Of a DNA stretch of 44,504 bases, positions 29,166 to 39,700 are shown one piece after another (position 1 is the first letter of the stretch; each line of letters starts with the position of its first letter). A program made the translations under genes and the position numbers. This stretch comes from Xanthomonas euvesicatoria pv. euvesicatoria (GTDB lineage: Bacteria > Pseudomonadota > Gammaproteobacteria > Xanthomonadales > Xanthomonadaceae), in the NCBI RefSeq assembly GCF_020880415.1, contig NZ_JAJIUJ010000057.1, positions 1 to 44,504 of the forward strand. Direction: 5' to 3'. The notes under the pieces were generated by a model. The model saw only the letters and a program-made list of their open reading frames with translations. It searched no databases and was not told the origin of the DNA.

Positions 29166-30276
29166 TTCCGGCCGCCCTTCCGCACAGGAGCCAGAGGTAG
29201 GCGACGTGGCCGTCAGCGTGGCCGACGTGCTGGCCGCACAGGCGCGCCTGCGCAAGTACCTGTCGCCCACGCCGCTGCACTACGCCGAACGCTTCGGTGT
29301 GTGGTTGAAGCTGGAGAATTTGCAGCGCACTGGCTCCTACAAGGTGCGCGGCGCATTGAATGCGTTGCTGGCCGGGCTGGAACGCGGCGACGAGCGCCCG
29401 GTGATCTGCGCCTCGGCCGGCAACCACGCGCAAGGCGTGGCGTGGTCGGCGTACCGGCTGGGCGTGCAGGCCATCACGGTGATGCCCTACGGCGCGCCGC
29501 AGACCAAGATTGCCGGTGTCGCGCATTGGGGCGCCACCGTGCGCCAGCATGGCAACAGCTACGACGAAGCGTTCGCGTTTGCGCGCGAGCTGGCCGACCA
29601 AAACGGCTATCGCTTCCTGTCCGCCTTCGACGACCCGGACGTGATCGCCGGCCAGGGCACGGTTGGCATCGAGCTGGCGGCGCATGCGCCGGACGTGGTG
29701 ATCGTGCCGATCGGCGGCGGTGGCCTGGCCTCCGGCGTGGCGCTGGCATTGAAGTCGCAAGGCGTGCGCGTGGTCGGGGCGCAGGTGGAAGGTGTGGATT
29801 CGATGGCGCGCGCCGTCCGTGGCGATCTGCGCGAGATCACCCCGGTGCCGACACTCGCCGATGGCGTGAAGGTCAAGATTCCAGGCCTGCTCACGCGCCG
29901 CCTGTGCTCGAGCCTGCTCGATGACGTGGTGATCGTGCGCGAGGCCGAATTGCGCGAAACATTGGTACGCCTGGCACTGGAAGAACACGTCATTGCCGAG
30001 GGCGCCGGCGCCCTCGCCCTGGCCGCCGGTCGCCGCGTTTCCGGCAAACGCAAATGTGCGGTGGTCTCTGGCGGTAATATCGACGCAACCGTGCTGGCCA
30101 CACTCTTGTCCGAGGTGCGGCCGCGTCCGCCACGCAAGCCGCGCCGTCGCAATACCGAGCGGCTGCGCAACGAACGCAGCGCCAATCCGCCACCCGCCAC
30201 ACACGTTCATTCCCGCCCATCCGCAGTCGCTTCAACGCCTGTCACCGCCATCGCCGTAGAGGAGTCTTCCTGGTGA
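29158..30276 (+). CDS. ilvA: Threonine dehydratase, single catalytic domain
   Basis: 372 residues. The PLP enzyme deaminates threonine to 2-oxobutyrate, the first step to isoleucine. Lys62 in [10 protein letters not shown] is the PLP lysine; [18 protein letters not shown] and the phosphate-binding loop [11 protein letters not shown] follow. The C-terminal ACT-like regulatory domains of long biosynthetic IlvA proteins are missing; instead, from about residue 320, there is a basic Pro/Arg-rich tail ([17 protein letters not shown]) of about 50 residues. It thus resembles TdcB in size, but sits in the ilv operon. ATG 29158 lacks a ribosome site; GTG 29206 with GAGGTAGG upstream is an alternative start. 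The stop overlaps the leuA GTG (30273-30276). Confidence 0.9.
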   Translation: MPDSGRPSAQEPEVGDVAVSVADVLAAQARLRKYLSPTPLHYAERFGVWLKLENLQRTGSYKVRGALNALLAGLERGDERPVICASAGNHAQGVAWSAYRLGVQAITVMPYGAPQTKIAGVAHWGATVRQHGNSYDEAFAFARELADQNGYRFLSAFDDPDVIAGQGTVGIELAAHAPDVVIVPIGGGGLASGVALALKSQGVRVVGAQVEGVDSMARAVRGDLREITPVPTLADGVKVKIPGLLTRRLCSSLLDDVVIVREAELRETLVRLALEEHVIAEGAGALALAAGRRVSGKRKCAVVSGGNIDATVLATLLSEVRPRPPRKPRRRNTERLRNERSANPPPATHVHSRPSAVASTPVTAIAVEESSW

Positions 30277-31835
30277 ACACGACCGTATCCAACCAGACCC
30301 CGCGTATCCGAATTTTCGACACCACCCTGCGCGACGGCGAGCAATCCCCCGGCTGCAGCATGACGCCCCAGCAGAAGCTGGTCATGGCGCGCGCGCTGGA
30401 CGAACTCGGCGTGGACATCATCGAAACCGGTTTTCCCGCCAGTTCGCATTCGGACCGCGAAGCGGTGGCGATGATGGGCCGCGAACTGCGTCGCCCCACC
30501 CTGGCGGTGTTGTCGCGCTGCCTGCAGGCCGACATCGAAACCTCGGCCAAGGCGCTGGAAACAGCCGCAAACCCGCGCCTGCATGTGTTCCTGTCCACCA
30601 GCCCGCTGCATCGCGAGCACAAACTGCGCATGAGCCGCGAGCAGGTGCTGGAATCGGTGCACAGGCACGTGACGCTGGCGCGCGGCTATATCGACGATGT
30701 GGAATTTTCTGCCGAGGATGCAACCCGCACCGAAGAAGATTTCCTGGCCGAAGTCACCCGCGTGGCGATCGCCGCCGGCGCCACCACGATCAATTTGCCC
30801 GACACGGTCGGCTTCACCACGCCGGAAGAAATCCGCGGCATGTTCTCGCGTCTGATCGCCAGCGTGGAAGGTGCCGACAAGGTCATCTTCAGCGCGCATT
30901 GCCACAACGATCTGGGCCTGGCGGTGGCCAACTCGCTGGCGGCCATCGAAGGCGGTGCGCGCCAGGTGGAATGCACCATCAATGGCATCGGCGAGCGCGC
31001 GGGCAATTGCGCGCTGGAAGAAATCACCATGGCGCTGAAGGTGCGCGGTGCGTTCTACAACATCGATTCGGCGATCAATACGCCGCGTATCGTCTCCACC
31101 TCGCAATTGTTGCAGCGTCTGGTCGGCATGCCGGTGCAGCGCAACAAGGCGGTTGTGGGCGGCAACGCATTCGCGCACGAATCGGGCATTCATCAGCACG
31201 GCATGCTGCGCCATCGCGGCACCTACGAAATCATGCGCCCGGAAGATGTGGGCTGGGAATCCTCGCAAATGGTGCTGGGCCGCCACAGCGGCCGCGCCGC
31301 GGTCGAGCAGCGCCTGCGTGCGCTGGGTTATCTGCTGGAGGAGGAAGAGGTCAAGCTGGTGTTCGAACAGTTCAAGGCGCTGTGCGAGAAGCAGCGCGTG
31401 GTCACCGATGCCGATCTACAGGCATTGATGCAGGACGCCACCGTGCAGGAAGGCTACCGCCTGGCATCGATGACCATCAGCGATGTGGGCAGCCGCGCGA
31501 ATGCACTGGTGGAGTTGTCCGACCCGGAAGGCAATCGCGTGGCCGAAACCGCACAGGGCAATGGCCCGGTGGATGCGCTCTTCGGTGCATTGGCCTCGGC
31601 CACTGGCGTAAAGCTGGAACTGGACAGCTACCAGGTGCACAGCGTGGGCATCGGCGCGGACGCACGCGGCGAAGCCAGCCTGAGCGTGCGCCACGACGGC
31701 GTGGAATACGAAGGCACCGGCACCAGCAAGGACATCATCGAAGCAAGTGCGCTGGCGTGGCTGGATGTGGCCAACCGCTTGTTGCGTCAGCGCGAACGTG
31801 GCGTGGTCGCCGGCAAGACGGCTGCGGTCGCGTAA
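30273..31835 (+). CDS. leuA: 2-isopropylmalate synthase
   Basis: 520 residues from GTG 30273, which overlaps the ilvA stop (GTGA) and has GAGGAG eight bases upstream. The enzyme condenses 2-oxoisovalerate and acetyl-CoA, the committed step to leucine. Motifs: [14 protein letters not shown] (substrate/metal), [63 protein letters not shown]. The C-terminal part (about 395-510) is the leucine-sensing regulatory domain. It is the last gene of the attenuated operon, followed by a terminator. Confidence 0.97.
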   Translation: MNTTVSNQTPRIRIFDTTLRDGEQSPGCSMTPQQKLVMARALDELGVDIIETGFPASSHSDREAVAMMGRELRRPTLAVLSRCLQADIETSAKALETAANPRLHVFLSTSPLHREHKLRMSREQVLESVHRHVTLARGYIDDVEFSAEDATRTEEDFLAEVTRVAIAAGATTINLPDTVGFTTPEEIRGMFSRLIASVEGADKVIFSAHCHNDLGLAVANSLAAIEGGARQVECTINGIGERAGNCALEEITMALKVRGAFYNIDSAINTPRIVSTSQLLQRLVGMPVQRNKAVVGGNAFAHESGIHQHGMLRHRGTYEIMRPEDVGWESSQMVLGRHSGRAAVEQRLRALGYLLEEEEVKLVFEQFKALCEKQRVVTDADLQALMQDATVQEGYRLASMTISDVGSRANALVELSDPEGNRVAETAQGNGPVDALFGALASATGVKLELDSYQVHSVGIGADARGEASLSVRHDGVEYEGTGTSKDIIEASALAWLDVANRLLRQRERGVVAGKTAAVA

Positions 31836-31866
31836 CGCTGCGCGTTGGATCGATGATGCAAGCCTC

Positions 31867-31906
31867 ACGGCCAGCAGAGTGATCTGCTGGCCGTTTCGGT
31901 TTTTGC
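31867..31906 (+). terminator. Terminator of the ilvC-leuA operon
   Basis: ACGGCCAGCAG (31867-31877), six-base loop, CTGCTGGCCGT (31884-31894): an 11-bp perfect stem followed by TTTCGGTTTTT, 31 bases after the leuA stop. Confidence 0.9.
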
Positions 31907-32179
31907 TTGCGAACTTTTTACAAGTGTGTCGGTTGGCTGCTTGCGCGCTTGCCAACGTGGCAAAGCTCCGGTCTGCTGCAGGCGCTTACACGCGTACCGG
32001 CCTGGGACACGCCGCAAGCACATCCATGTAGGCTCTGGCGCAGCATCCATGCCGCTCAAGTTGCCACACCGGCACACGCGCAGGTACCACCGGCTGCTGT
32101 CGGCAGCTGAGGACACGGATGCGTTATTGCGCTGGCGACCATTCCCGCGCACTACAACGCTCCGGGACTGCGAGCGCTT
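31907..32179. other. Convergent spacer between leuA and leuB
   Basis: About 270 bases without a supported gene. A weak hairpin CGCTC/GAGCG close to the leuB stop on the minus strand may help end the leuC-leuD-leuB transcript; no T-run is present. Confidence 0.4.
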
Positions 32180-33253
32180 TTACAGCGCAGCCACCACCGC
32201 ATCGCCCATTGCCACGGTGCCCACCTTCGTGGTGCCTTCCGACCAGATGTCGGCAGTGCGCAGGCCTTGATCGAGGACCTTGCCCACGGCGCGCTCGATG
32301 GCGTCTGCGGCATCGGCCTGCGCGAAGGTGTAGCGCAACATCATCGCCACCGACAGGATCGTGGCCAGCGGATTGGCAATGCCCTTGCCGGCGATGTCCG
32401 GCGCCGAACCATGGCACGGCTCGTACATGCCTTTGCTGTTGGCATCCAGCGAGGCCGACGGCAGCATGCCGATGGAACCGGTGAGCATGGATGCCTGGTC
32501 GGAGAGAATGTCACCGAACATGTTGTCGGTCACGATCACATCGAACTGCTTGGGCGCGCGCACCAACTGCATCGCCGCGTTGTCCACGTACATATGCGAC
32601 AGCGCGATATCCGGGTAGTCCTTGGCCACTTCCTCGACCACTGCACGCCATAGCTGGCTCGATGCCAGCACGTTGGCCTTGTCGACCGAACACAACTTCT
32701 TCCCGCGCAGGCGTGCCATCTCAAAACCTGCCTTGGCGATGCGACGAATCTCGCTCTCGCTATACGGCAAGGTGTCGTACGCCTGGCGTTCGCCGTTGTC
32801 CAAGGTGCGGTTACCACGCGGCTGGCCGAAATAGATGCCGCCGGTGAGCTCGCGCAGGATCAGCAGATCCAGCCCGGCCACCACCTCGGGCTTGAGCGTG
32901 GACGCATCGGCCAGCTGCGGATACAGCAATGCCGGCCGCAGGTTGGCGAACAAGCCCAGCTGCGAGCGGATCTTGAGCAAACCGCGCTCCGGGCGCAGCG
33001 ACGGGTCGATGGTGTCCCACTGCGGGCCACCCACCGCGCCCAGCAACACCGCATCGGCGGCGCGCGCGCGCTCCAGTGTTTCATCGGCCAACGGGCTGCC
33101 GTATTTGTCGTACGCAGCGCCGCCCAGCTCGTCATACACCAGCTCGAAACCCAGACCGTGTTGCGCGTCGATGCGCTTCAATACCTTGACCGCTTCGGCC
33201 ATGATCTCCGGGCCGATCCCGTCGCCGGGAAGAATCAGAATCTGCTTGCTCAT
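32180..33253 (-). CDS. leuB: 3-isopropylmalate dehydrogenase
   Basis: 357 residues. It oxidatively decarboxylates 3-isopropylmalate with NAD+ to the leucine keto acid. Clear signatures: [21 protein letters not shown] at the N-terminus, [26 protein letters not shown], the Lys of [15 protein letters not shown], and the metal/substrate block [29 protein letters not shown] with [24 protein letters not shown] 33253 follows GAGGG; upstream extension to 33304 is not needed. Third gene of the leuC-leuD-leuB set, 90 bases after leuD. Confidence 0.98.
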   Translation of the reverse strand: MSKQILILPGDGIGPEIMAEAVKVLKRIDAQHGLGFELVYDELGGAAYDKYGSPLADETLERARAADAVLLGAVGGPQWDTIDPSLRPERGLLKIRSQLGLFANLRPALLYPQLADASTLKPEVVAGLDLLILRELTGGIYFGQPRGNRTLDNGERQAYDTLPYSESEIRRIAKAGFEMARLRGKKLCSVDKANVLASSQLWRAVVEEVAKDYPDIALSHMYVDNAAMQLVRAPKQFDVIVTDNMFGDILSDQASMLTGSIGMLPSASLDANSKGMYEPCHGSAPDIAGKGIANPLATILSVAMMLRYTFAQADAADAIERAVGKVLDQGLRTADIWSEGTTKVGTVAMGDAVVAAL

Positions 33254-33343
33254 GCCACCCTCGTGAAGTGACGCCGCAGCGTCATTGAATTCAATGCAAT
33301 ACACGCACGCGGCACGATCGACACACGCACGTGCGGCTCAACC

Positions 33344-33991
33344 TCACTGCAGCGCGCCAAACAACCACGGCTGGCGCGCGCGATGGCCTTGCTCAAAGCG
33401 CCCGATGGCATCGGCGTCCTGCAAGGTGAGGCCGATATCGTCCAGCCCGTTGAGCAGGCAGTGCTTGCGGAAGGCATCGATGTCGAAGCCGTACTCCACG
33501 CCATCGGGGCGGCGCACGCGTTGTGCGGCCAGATCCACGGTGAGCTGGTAGCCCTCGGTCGCCAGGCATTGTTCGAACAACGCATCGACCTGCGCTTCGG
33601 CCAGCACGATCGGCAGCAGGCCGTTCTTGAAACTGTTGTTGTAGAAGATGTCGGCAAAGCTCGGCGCGATTACGGTGCGAAAGCCGTACTCGTCCAGCGC
33701 CCACGGCGCATGCTCGCGCGAGGAACCGCAGCCGAAGTTTTCCCGGGCCAGCAAGACGCTGGCGCCCTGATAGCGCGGGAAATTGAGCACGAATTCGGGA
33801 TTGAGCGGGCGCGTGCTGTTGTCGCGACCAGGCTCGCCGATATCCAGATAGCGCCACTCGTCGAACAGGTTCGGACCGAAACCGGTGCGCTTGATCGACT
33901 TCAGGAATTGCTTGGGAATGATCTGGTCGGTATCGACATTGGCGCGATCCAGCGGCGCCACCAGTCCGGTGTGTTGGGTGAAAGGGGTCAT
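33344..33991 (-). CDS. leuD: 3-isopropylmalate dehydratase small subunit
   Basis: 215 residues, normal for LeuD, which completes the isomerase active site with LeuC. Recognisable are [43 protein letters not shown] and [24 protein letters not shown] 33991 gives the family's usual N-terminus; the longer frame would translate the GGGATT repeat. No Shine-Dalgarno sequence precedes the ATG (the preceding bases are CCTCTCTCA), so expression may depend on coupling with leuC across the 67-base repeat-filled gap or on structure in that gap. Confidence 0.97.
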   Translation of the reverse strand: MTPFTQHTGLVAPLDRANVDTDQIIPKQFLKSIKRTGFGPNLFDEWRYLDIGEPGRDNSTRPLNPEFVLNFPRYQGASVLLARENFGCGSSREHAPWALDEYGFRTVIAPSFADIFYNNSFKNGLLPIVLAEAQVDALFEQCLATEGYQLTVDLAAQRVRRPDGVEYGFDIDAFRKHCLLNGLDDIGLTLQDADAIGRFEQGHRARQPWLFGALQ

Positions 33992-33997
33992 TGAGAG

Positions 33998-34092
33998 AGG
34001 CCGGGATTTGGGATTGGGGATTGGGGATTCGAAAAGGCTGCGGATGGGCGGAGCGCTTCTACGAATCCCGAATCCCCACTCCCGAATCTCCA
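33998..34092. repeat. GGGATT-type inverted repeat between leuD and leuC
   Basis: The left arm, about 34002-34031, has four tandem units of GGGATT(T/G); the right arm, about 34060-34092, has complementary units CGAATCCC, GAATCCCC, CGAATCTCC. They flank a 30-base loop and can form an imperfect long hairpin. Similar GGGATTCGGGATT units are, from memory, dispersed in Xanthomonas genomes. The right arm encodes the C-terminal residues and stop codon of LeuC. Confidence 0.75.
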
Positions 34093-35507
34093 AGTTCACG
34101 CACATCGACAAAATGCCCGCTCACCGCCGCAGCCGCCGCCATCGCCGGGCTGACCAGATGCGTGCGGCCGCCGGCGCCCTGGCGACCTTCGAAGTTGCGG
34201 TTGGAGGTGGACGCGCAATGCTCGCCGCTGCCCAGCTTGTCCGGGTTCATGGCCAGACACATCGAGCAGCCTGGCTCGCGCCATTCGAAGCCGGCGTCCA
34301 GAAACACCTTGTCCAGGCCTTCGGCTTCGGCCTGGGCCTTCACCAGGCCCGAGCCCGGCACCACCAACGCCTGCTTGATGGTGGAAGCGACCTTGCGGCC
34401 CTTGGCCACTGCGGCGGCGGCACGCAGGTCTTCGATCCGCGAATTGGTGCACGAGCCGATGAATACGCGATCCAGGCGGATGGCGGTGATCGGCTGGTTG
34501 GCGGTCAATCCCATGTATTTGAGCGCGCGCTCGATCGAATCGCGCTTGGTCGGGTCCTGCTCGGCGGCCGGATCGGGCACGTGCTGATCGATGGCCAGCA
34601 CCATTTCCGGCGAAGTGCCCCAGCTGACCTGCGGCTTGATGTCTTCGGCACGCAACTCCACCACGGTGTCGAAGTGCGCGTCCGGGTCGGAGACCAGCGT
34701 GCTCCAGAGCGCCACCGCCGCATCCCAGTGGGCGCCCTTGGGGGCGAACGGCCGCCCTTTGACGTAGGCAATGGTCTTCTCGTCCACCGCCACCATGCCC
34801 ACGCGGGCACCGGCTTCGATGGCCATGTTGCAGATGGTCATGCGGCCTTCCATCGACGCCGCGCGGATGGCACTGCCGGCAAATTCCAGCGCATGGCCAT
34901 TGCCGCCGGCGGTGCCGATCTTGCCGATCACCGCCAGCACGATGTCCTTGGCGGTCACCCCGAACGGCAGCGTGCCTTCCACGCGCACCTGCATGTTCTT
35001 CATCTTCTTGGCGATCAGGCACTGGGTGGCCAGCACGTGCTCGACTTCCGAGGTGCCGATGCCGTGGGCCAGCGCGCCGAATGCGCCGTGCGTGGACGTG
35101 TGCGAATCGCCGCAGACCACGGTCATGCCCGGCAAGGTGGCGCCCTGCTCGGGGCCGACCACGTGCACGATGCCCTGGCGGGTATCGTTCATCTTGAACT
35201 CGAGGATGCCGAAGTCGTCGCAGTTTTCGTCCAGGGTCTGCACCTGCAGGCGCGAGACCTCGTCGGAAATCGACTCCAGACCGCCCTGGCGCTCGGCGCG
35301 CGTGGTCGGCACGTTGTGATCGGGCGTGGCGATATTGGCGTCGATGCGCCATGGCTTGCGCCCGGCCAGGCGCAGGCCTTCGAAGGCTTGCGGCGAGGTC
35401 ACCTCGTGCAGGATGTGGCGGTCGATGTAGATCAGCGACGAACCATCGTCACGGCGTGTGACCTCATGCAGGTCCCACAGCTTGTCGTACAGGGTCTTGG
35501 CAGTCAT
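34059..35507 (-). CDS. leuC: 3-isopropylmalate dehydratase large subunit
   Basis: 482 residues. LeuC carries the [4Fe-4S] cluster of isopropylmalate isomerase; the ligands are Cys353 (GSCTNSR), Cys414 and Cys417 ([10 protein letters not shown]). Other signatures are [31 protein letters not shown] and [29 protein letters not shown]. The protein is slightly longer than E. coli LeuC: after the conserved GHFVDVR the last dozen residues ([12 protein letters not shown]) are encoded by the repeat element at 34062-34092, which also supplies the stop. ATG 35507 opens the divergent region shared with the LysR gene. First gene of the leuC-leuD-leuB set. Confidence 0.97.
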   Translation of the reverse strand: MTAKTLYDKLWDLHEVTRRDDGSSLIYIDRHILHEVTSPQAFEGLRLAGRKPWRIDANIATPDHNVPTTRAERQGGLESISDEVSRLQVQTLDENCDDFGILEFKMNDTRQGIVHVVGPEQGATLPGMTVVCGDSHTSTHGAFGALAHGIGTSEVEHVLATQCLIAKKMKNMQVRVEGTLPFGVTAKDIVLAVIGKIGTAGGNGHALEFAGSAIRAASMEGRMTICNMAIEAGARVGMVAVDEKTIAYVKGRPFAPKGAHWDAAVALWSTLVSDPDAHFDTVVELRAEDIKPQVSWGTSPEMVLAIDQHVPDPAAEQDPTKRDSIERALKYMGLTANQPITAIRLDRVFIGSCTNSRIEDLRAAAAVAKGRKVASTIKQALVVPGSGLVKAQAEAEGLDKVFLDAGFEWREPGCSMCLAMNPDKLGSGEHCASTSNRNFEGRQGAGGRTHLVSPAMAAAAAVSGHFVDVRELGDSGVGIRDS

Positions 35508-35568
35508 CGCGGCAATCCGAGTGGCGGATGGTGGGTGCGCCCACCTGGCTGAGATCGATGCTAGGAGC

Positions 35569-35616
35569 TTGCCTTGGATTACGCAAATTCATATTGTTTA
35601 TTCAAGAAATGAATTT
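35569..35616 (+). promoter_or_regulatory. LysR-gene promoter overlapped by an 8-bp inverted repeat operator
   Basis: TTGCCT (35569-35574) and TATTGT (35592-35597) are 17 bases apart, a plausible promoter for the LysR gene. AAATTCAT (35585-35592) and ATGAATTT (35609-35616) form a perfect inverted repeat with a 16-base spacer over and just beyond the -10 box. Such sites are typical for an autoregulating LysR protein that also controls the divergent leuC. Confidence 0.6.
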
Positions 35617-35627
35617 TAGGAATAGCA

Positions 35628-36512
35628 ATGGACCTGGCGAGCCTCAATGCATTCGTGGCGATCGCCGAGAGCGGCAGCTTTTCGGCAGCCGGCGAGGCCT
35701 TGCACCTGACCCAGCCTGCGGTAAGCAAACGCATTGCACTCCTGGAGGCGCAATTGTCGGCGCGGCTGTTCGATCGCCTGGGCCGGCAGGTGGTGCTGAC
35801 CGAAGCCGGACAGGCGTTGCTGCCGCGCGCGCAACGCATCCTGGCCGAGCTGCAGGACACCCGCCGCGTGCTGGAGCATTTGGGTGCAGCCGTTGGCGGC
35901 CGCTTGAGCCTGGCCACCAGCCACCATGTGGGTCTGCACCGCCTGCCGGCCTTGTTGCGCGGTTTTGCCACGCAACATCCCCAGGCGGCGCTGGACATCC
36001 AGTTCCTGGATTCGGAGCTGGCGTACGCCGCGGTGCTGCGCGGCGAGGTGGAGCTGGCAGTGACCACCCTGGCACCGGACACGCGCGCTCCGCTGCGCGC
36101 GCAGCCGATCTGGCACGACCGCCTGCAGTTCGTCGTTGCACCCGATCACCCGTTGGCTGCACTGCCTGCAGTGTCGCTGGACGATGTGGTGGCGCACCCG
36201 GCGGTGTTGCCCGATCCGGGCACATTCACCCATCGCATCGTTGCCAACCTGTTCGCCGAGCGCGGCCTGGTGCCGAGTTTGCGCATGACCACCAATTACC
36301 TGGAAACGATCAAGATGCTGGTGTCGGTGGGCCTGGCCTGGAGCGTGCTGCCCGAGCGCATGATCGACCACCAGATCGTGGCGCTCCCGCTGGCCGATGT
36401 CGCGTTATCCCGCGAGCTGGGATGCGTTACCCATGGCGGGCGCACCTTGTCGCGTGCGGCGCAGGTGTTTGTTGCGCTGTTGCATGCGCAGGCGGATCCG
36501 GCGCAGGCGTAG
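35628..36512 (+). CDS. LysR-family regulator divergent from leuC
   Basis: 294 residues. N-terminal winged helix: LNAFVAIAESGSFSAAGEALHLTQPAVSKRIALLEAQLSARLFDRLGR region (residues 5-53), followed by a linker helix and a substrate-binding domain of two lobes (about 90-290: LSLATSHHVGLHRLPALLRGF, LAVTTLAP, DRLQFVVAPDHPLA, GLAWSVLPERM). AGGA precedes ATG 35628. Divergent arrangement with leuC and the operator-like repeat suggest it controls leuC-leuD-leuB, with a leucine-pathway intermediate such as isopropylmalate as a likely inducer; that ligand is a guess by analogy with LeuO-type and related regulators. Confidence 0.88.
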   Translation: MDLASLNAFVAIAESGSFSAAGEALHLTQPAVSKRIALLEAQLSARLFDRLGRQVVLTEAGQALLPRAQRILAELQDTRRVLEHLGAAVGGRLSLATSHHVGLHRLPALLRGFATQHPQAALDIQFLDSELAYAAVLRGEVELAVTTLAPDTRAPLRAQPIWHDRLQFVVAPDHPLAALPAVSLDDVVAHPAVLPDPGTFTHRIVANLFAERGLVPSLRMTTNYLETIKMLVSVGLAWSVLPERMIDHQIVALPLADVALSRELGCVTHGGRTLSRAAQVFVALLHAQADPAQA

Positions 36513-36754
36513 GCTGTGGGCGAATGTCTGCAGCGTGCTGCACGTGTCGGCGAAAGATAACGTCAGCAGTTTGATCTCGGCACGAGCGCACGAGAGGTGC
36601 GATGCGTCCTGCGCACGCGGCTTGCTGACTCGGCGATGCCGCGGCCCGGCCGGCAACGCTGCGCTTCTTCTTCGCCACGCACCGCCCGTGCAATGTAACA
36701 ACACCTGTCTTGCATCGGGCCCGCATGCAGCAGTTCACAGGCCTCAGCAACGTC

Positions 36755-39700
36755 TTACGGCCCGATCAAACGATCCCGCCCCTGCCGCTTGGCTTCGTAC
36801 AGACGATGGTCGGCCAACGCCAGCAATTCGCGCCGGCTGGGCGCCTCATCGCTCATCGCCATGCCCATGCTGGCGGTACAACGCACGGTCATGCCTTGCG
36901 CATCGACTTCGATGACGGCCAGTCGCTGTCGCATGCGCTCGAACAGCGCGCGCGCCTGCCCTGCATCCAGCCCGGTGGCCGCCAGCAGGAATTCTTCGCC
37001 ACCATGACGCGCGGCAAAGCAATGCGCCTGATCCTGCTCGCTCAACACCCCGCCGATGGACGACAGCACCGCATCGCCCACCTCATGGCCGTAGTCGTCG
37101 TTGATACGCTTGAAGTGATCGATATCCATCAACGCCAGCGCCAACGCCGCGCCACCGGCGTGCGCCTCATCGAACCATTGCTGCAGCACACGCTCGGCTT
37201 CGCGCCGGTTCGGCAGCGCCGTCAGCACGTCGTGGCTGGCGCGGTGTTCCAGCTGGCGCATCAACGCTTCGCGCTCCTGGCTGGCCTGCTGCAGCGCCAG
37301 GTTCTTGTCGCTCAGTTCGCGCGTGCGCCGGTCGATGACGGTATTGAGCTGGCGCTGACGCAGGCGATAGCTGGCGGTACGCCACAGATACAACCCGTAG
37401 ATCACGCTGGCCAGGCCGAGGATGCCCAGGCCGATCACTTCGCCGCGGCGCCACCACGGCGGCGCCAGTTCGATGACCAGGCTGGCTTCGCCCAGCAGGT
37501 CGTTCTGCCGCCAATCCACCGGTAGCGACATCGCTTGCACGCGGAAGCGGAAACGGCCCGGCGGCAAATTGGTGTAGACCGCTTCGCTGGCATTGTCGGC
37601 ATCCACCCACTCCGGGTCGAAGCCCTCCAGCCGGTAGCGATACCGCACCTTGTCCGGGCCGCGGAAATTCAGCCCGGCATACACGATCGCGATACGCCGG
37701 GTCTCGGCGCCGAACCGGTGCGGGCCACTGAGCGGCTGCACCATGCCATCGACCAGCAGGCGCTCGAAGACGATCGGCACCCGATGGCCTTGCAAGGTGC
37801 CCACGCGGGCCGGATCGATCACGCCCAGGCCTGCGGCGGTGGGGAACAGCAACTGCCCGGACTGGGTCAGCCAGCCAGCCGGCGCGCTGCTGCCGTTGCC
37901 CTGGTTGCTGGGCATGCCGTCGCTGCGGTCGACCACTTCCACGCTCAATTGCTCGCGCGTGCCCGCATCGAGCTGGTCGAAGTTATCGCGTGCGATGCGG
38001 AACACCCCGTGGTTGCTCGACAGCCAGAAATAGCCACGGCCGTCGTCGATTACGCGAAACACCTTGTCGCGCGGTAGCCCGACCCGGTGGTCGTAGACGC
38101 GGAAGCTATCGCCGCGCAACCGCAGCAGGCCGCGATCGCTGGCAATCCACACATCGCCAGCGGCATCGCGCAGGAAATCGAAGGCGTTCTGTCCGGGGAA
38201 ATCCTGCTCGCCCAGCCAGGCGCGGGTACTGCCGTCCGGCGACAGCGCGGTCACGCCGCGATCGGTGCCGATCCAGACGATGCCCTGCGCATCGCGGTAC
38301 AACACCTGCACCGAGCCATCCGGTACGCCGTCGGCTGCGGTGTAGCGGCGTGCCTTGCCGTTGCGCCAGCGCACCAGCCCGGCGGTGGTGCCGATCCACA
38401 GATCGTCGCCGTCCGGCAACACCGCACGCACCGACATCGAGGGCAGGCCATCGGCCGCGCCGATGCGCACCAGCACGTGGCCTTGCGCGTCCAGACGCAC
38501 CACGCCCTGGCTATAGGTACCGGCCCACACGCCGCCATCGCCAGCATCGGCCAGCGCCAGCACCGATTGCTCGAGCACGCGCCCTCCTTCGCTGGGCGAC
38601 AGCGACACGCGGCTGATGGTGCCCTCGCGCCAACGATCCAGGCCGACGGCATTGCCCACCCACACCGTGCCCTCGCCGGTCTGCAGCACGCAGCGCACGT
38701 AGTCCGAACTCAGACCCTCGTCGTGGGTGACGCCGTGCGCGGCGCCCTCGGCAATGCGGAACAGCCCGTGGGTGCTGCCGACCCAGATCAGGCCTTCGGC
38801 GTCTTCCAGCAGCGCCGGGCTGGCGACGCCGGAAATGGCGATCTGCTCGTCCGGGTCGTTCGGCCCGCTGTGCACCACCAGCGTGCCCGAAGACAGGCTC
38901 ATCCACAGGTGCCCGCGGCGGTCCAGCAACAGCGAATCCACGCGTTGGCCCTGGCGGAAACGCTGCAGGCCACCGCCACGGCTCCACCACCACACGCCAT
39001 CGTCGCCGGCGACCAACAGGCCGCCCTGACGGTCGCTGGCCAGCCGCCGTACCGGCGCATCGCGCATTCCATGCCCCCTTCCCCAGGCCACCGCCTGGAC
39101 GCCATCGTGCGGCAGCCGATACAGCCCGACCTCGGTACCAACCCACAGGTCGCCGCGTTCGTCCGCAGACAATGCCGTGACGCGCGCACGCGGCAAGCCG
39201 GTCTGGCGGCCGACGTCGACCACCCGCCCGTCGCCCTCGATGCGGTACAGCGTCTGCGGCGTGCCCACCCACAGCGCGCCATCGGCACGCCGCAGCAGGG
39301 CGCTGACCGCAAGATGCCGCGCCGACGCATCGCCCAGTTGCTGCCAATGACCGTCCTGATAGCGGTAGACGCCGTCGAACGCAGTGCCGAACAGCATGCC
39401 GCCGGTGCTGTCGCGAACCACCACAAATACCCCGCCCAGCTCGACGCCGGGAGTGTTCTGGCGATCGTACACGGTGAAATCGCGCCCATTGAAGCGCGCC
39501 ACGCCTTCCCAGGTACCCAGCCAGATCAGCCCGTCTTCGCCCTGGGCCACCGCGTGCACCAGGTTGTGCGGCAGGCCGTCGTCCATGTTCCAGCGCGTGA
39601 CGGTGTGGTACGCAGTGTGCTTGAGCACCTGCGAAGCCGCGGGCCAGGCGTTGAGCAGTGCGCAACACAACAGCAGCCACAGCCACGCCTGCCCGATCCG

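Noticed and set aside
33885..35552. A 555-codon plus-strand frame opposite leuC
   Set aside because: Antisense shadow; it runs through the repeat and the leuC promoter region.
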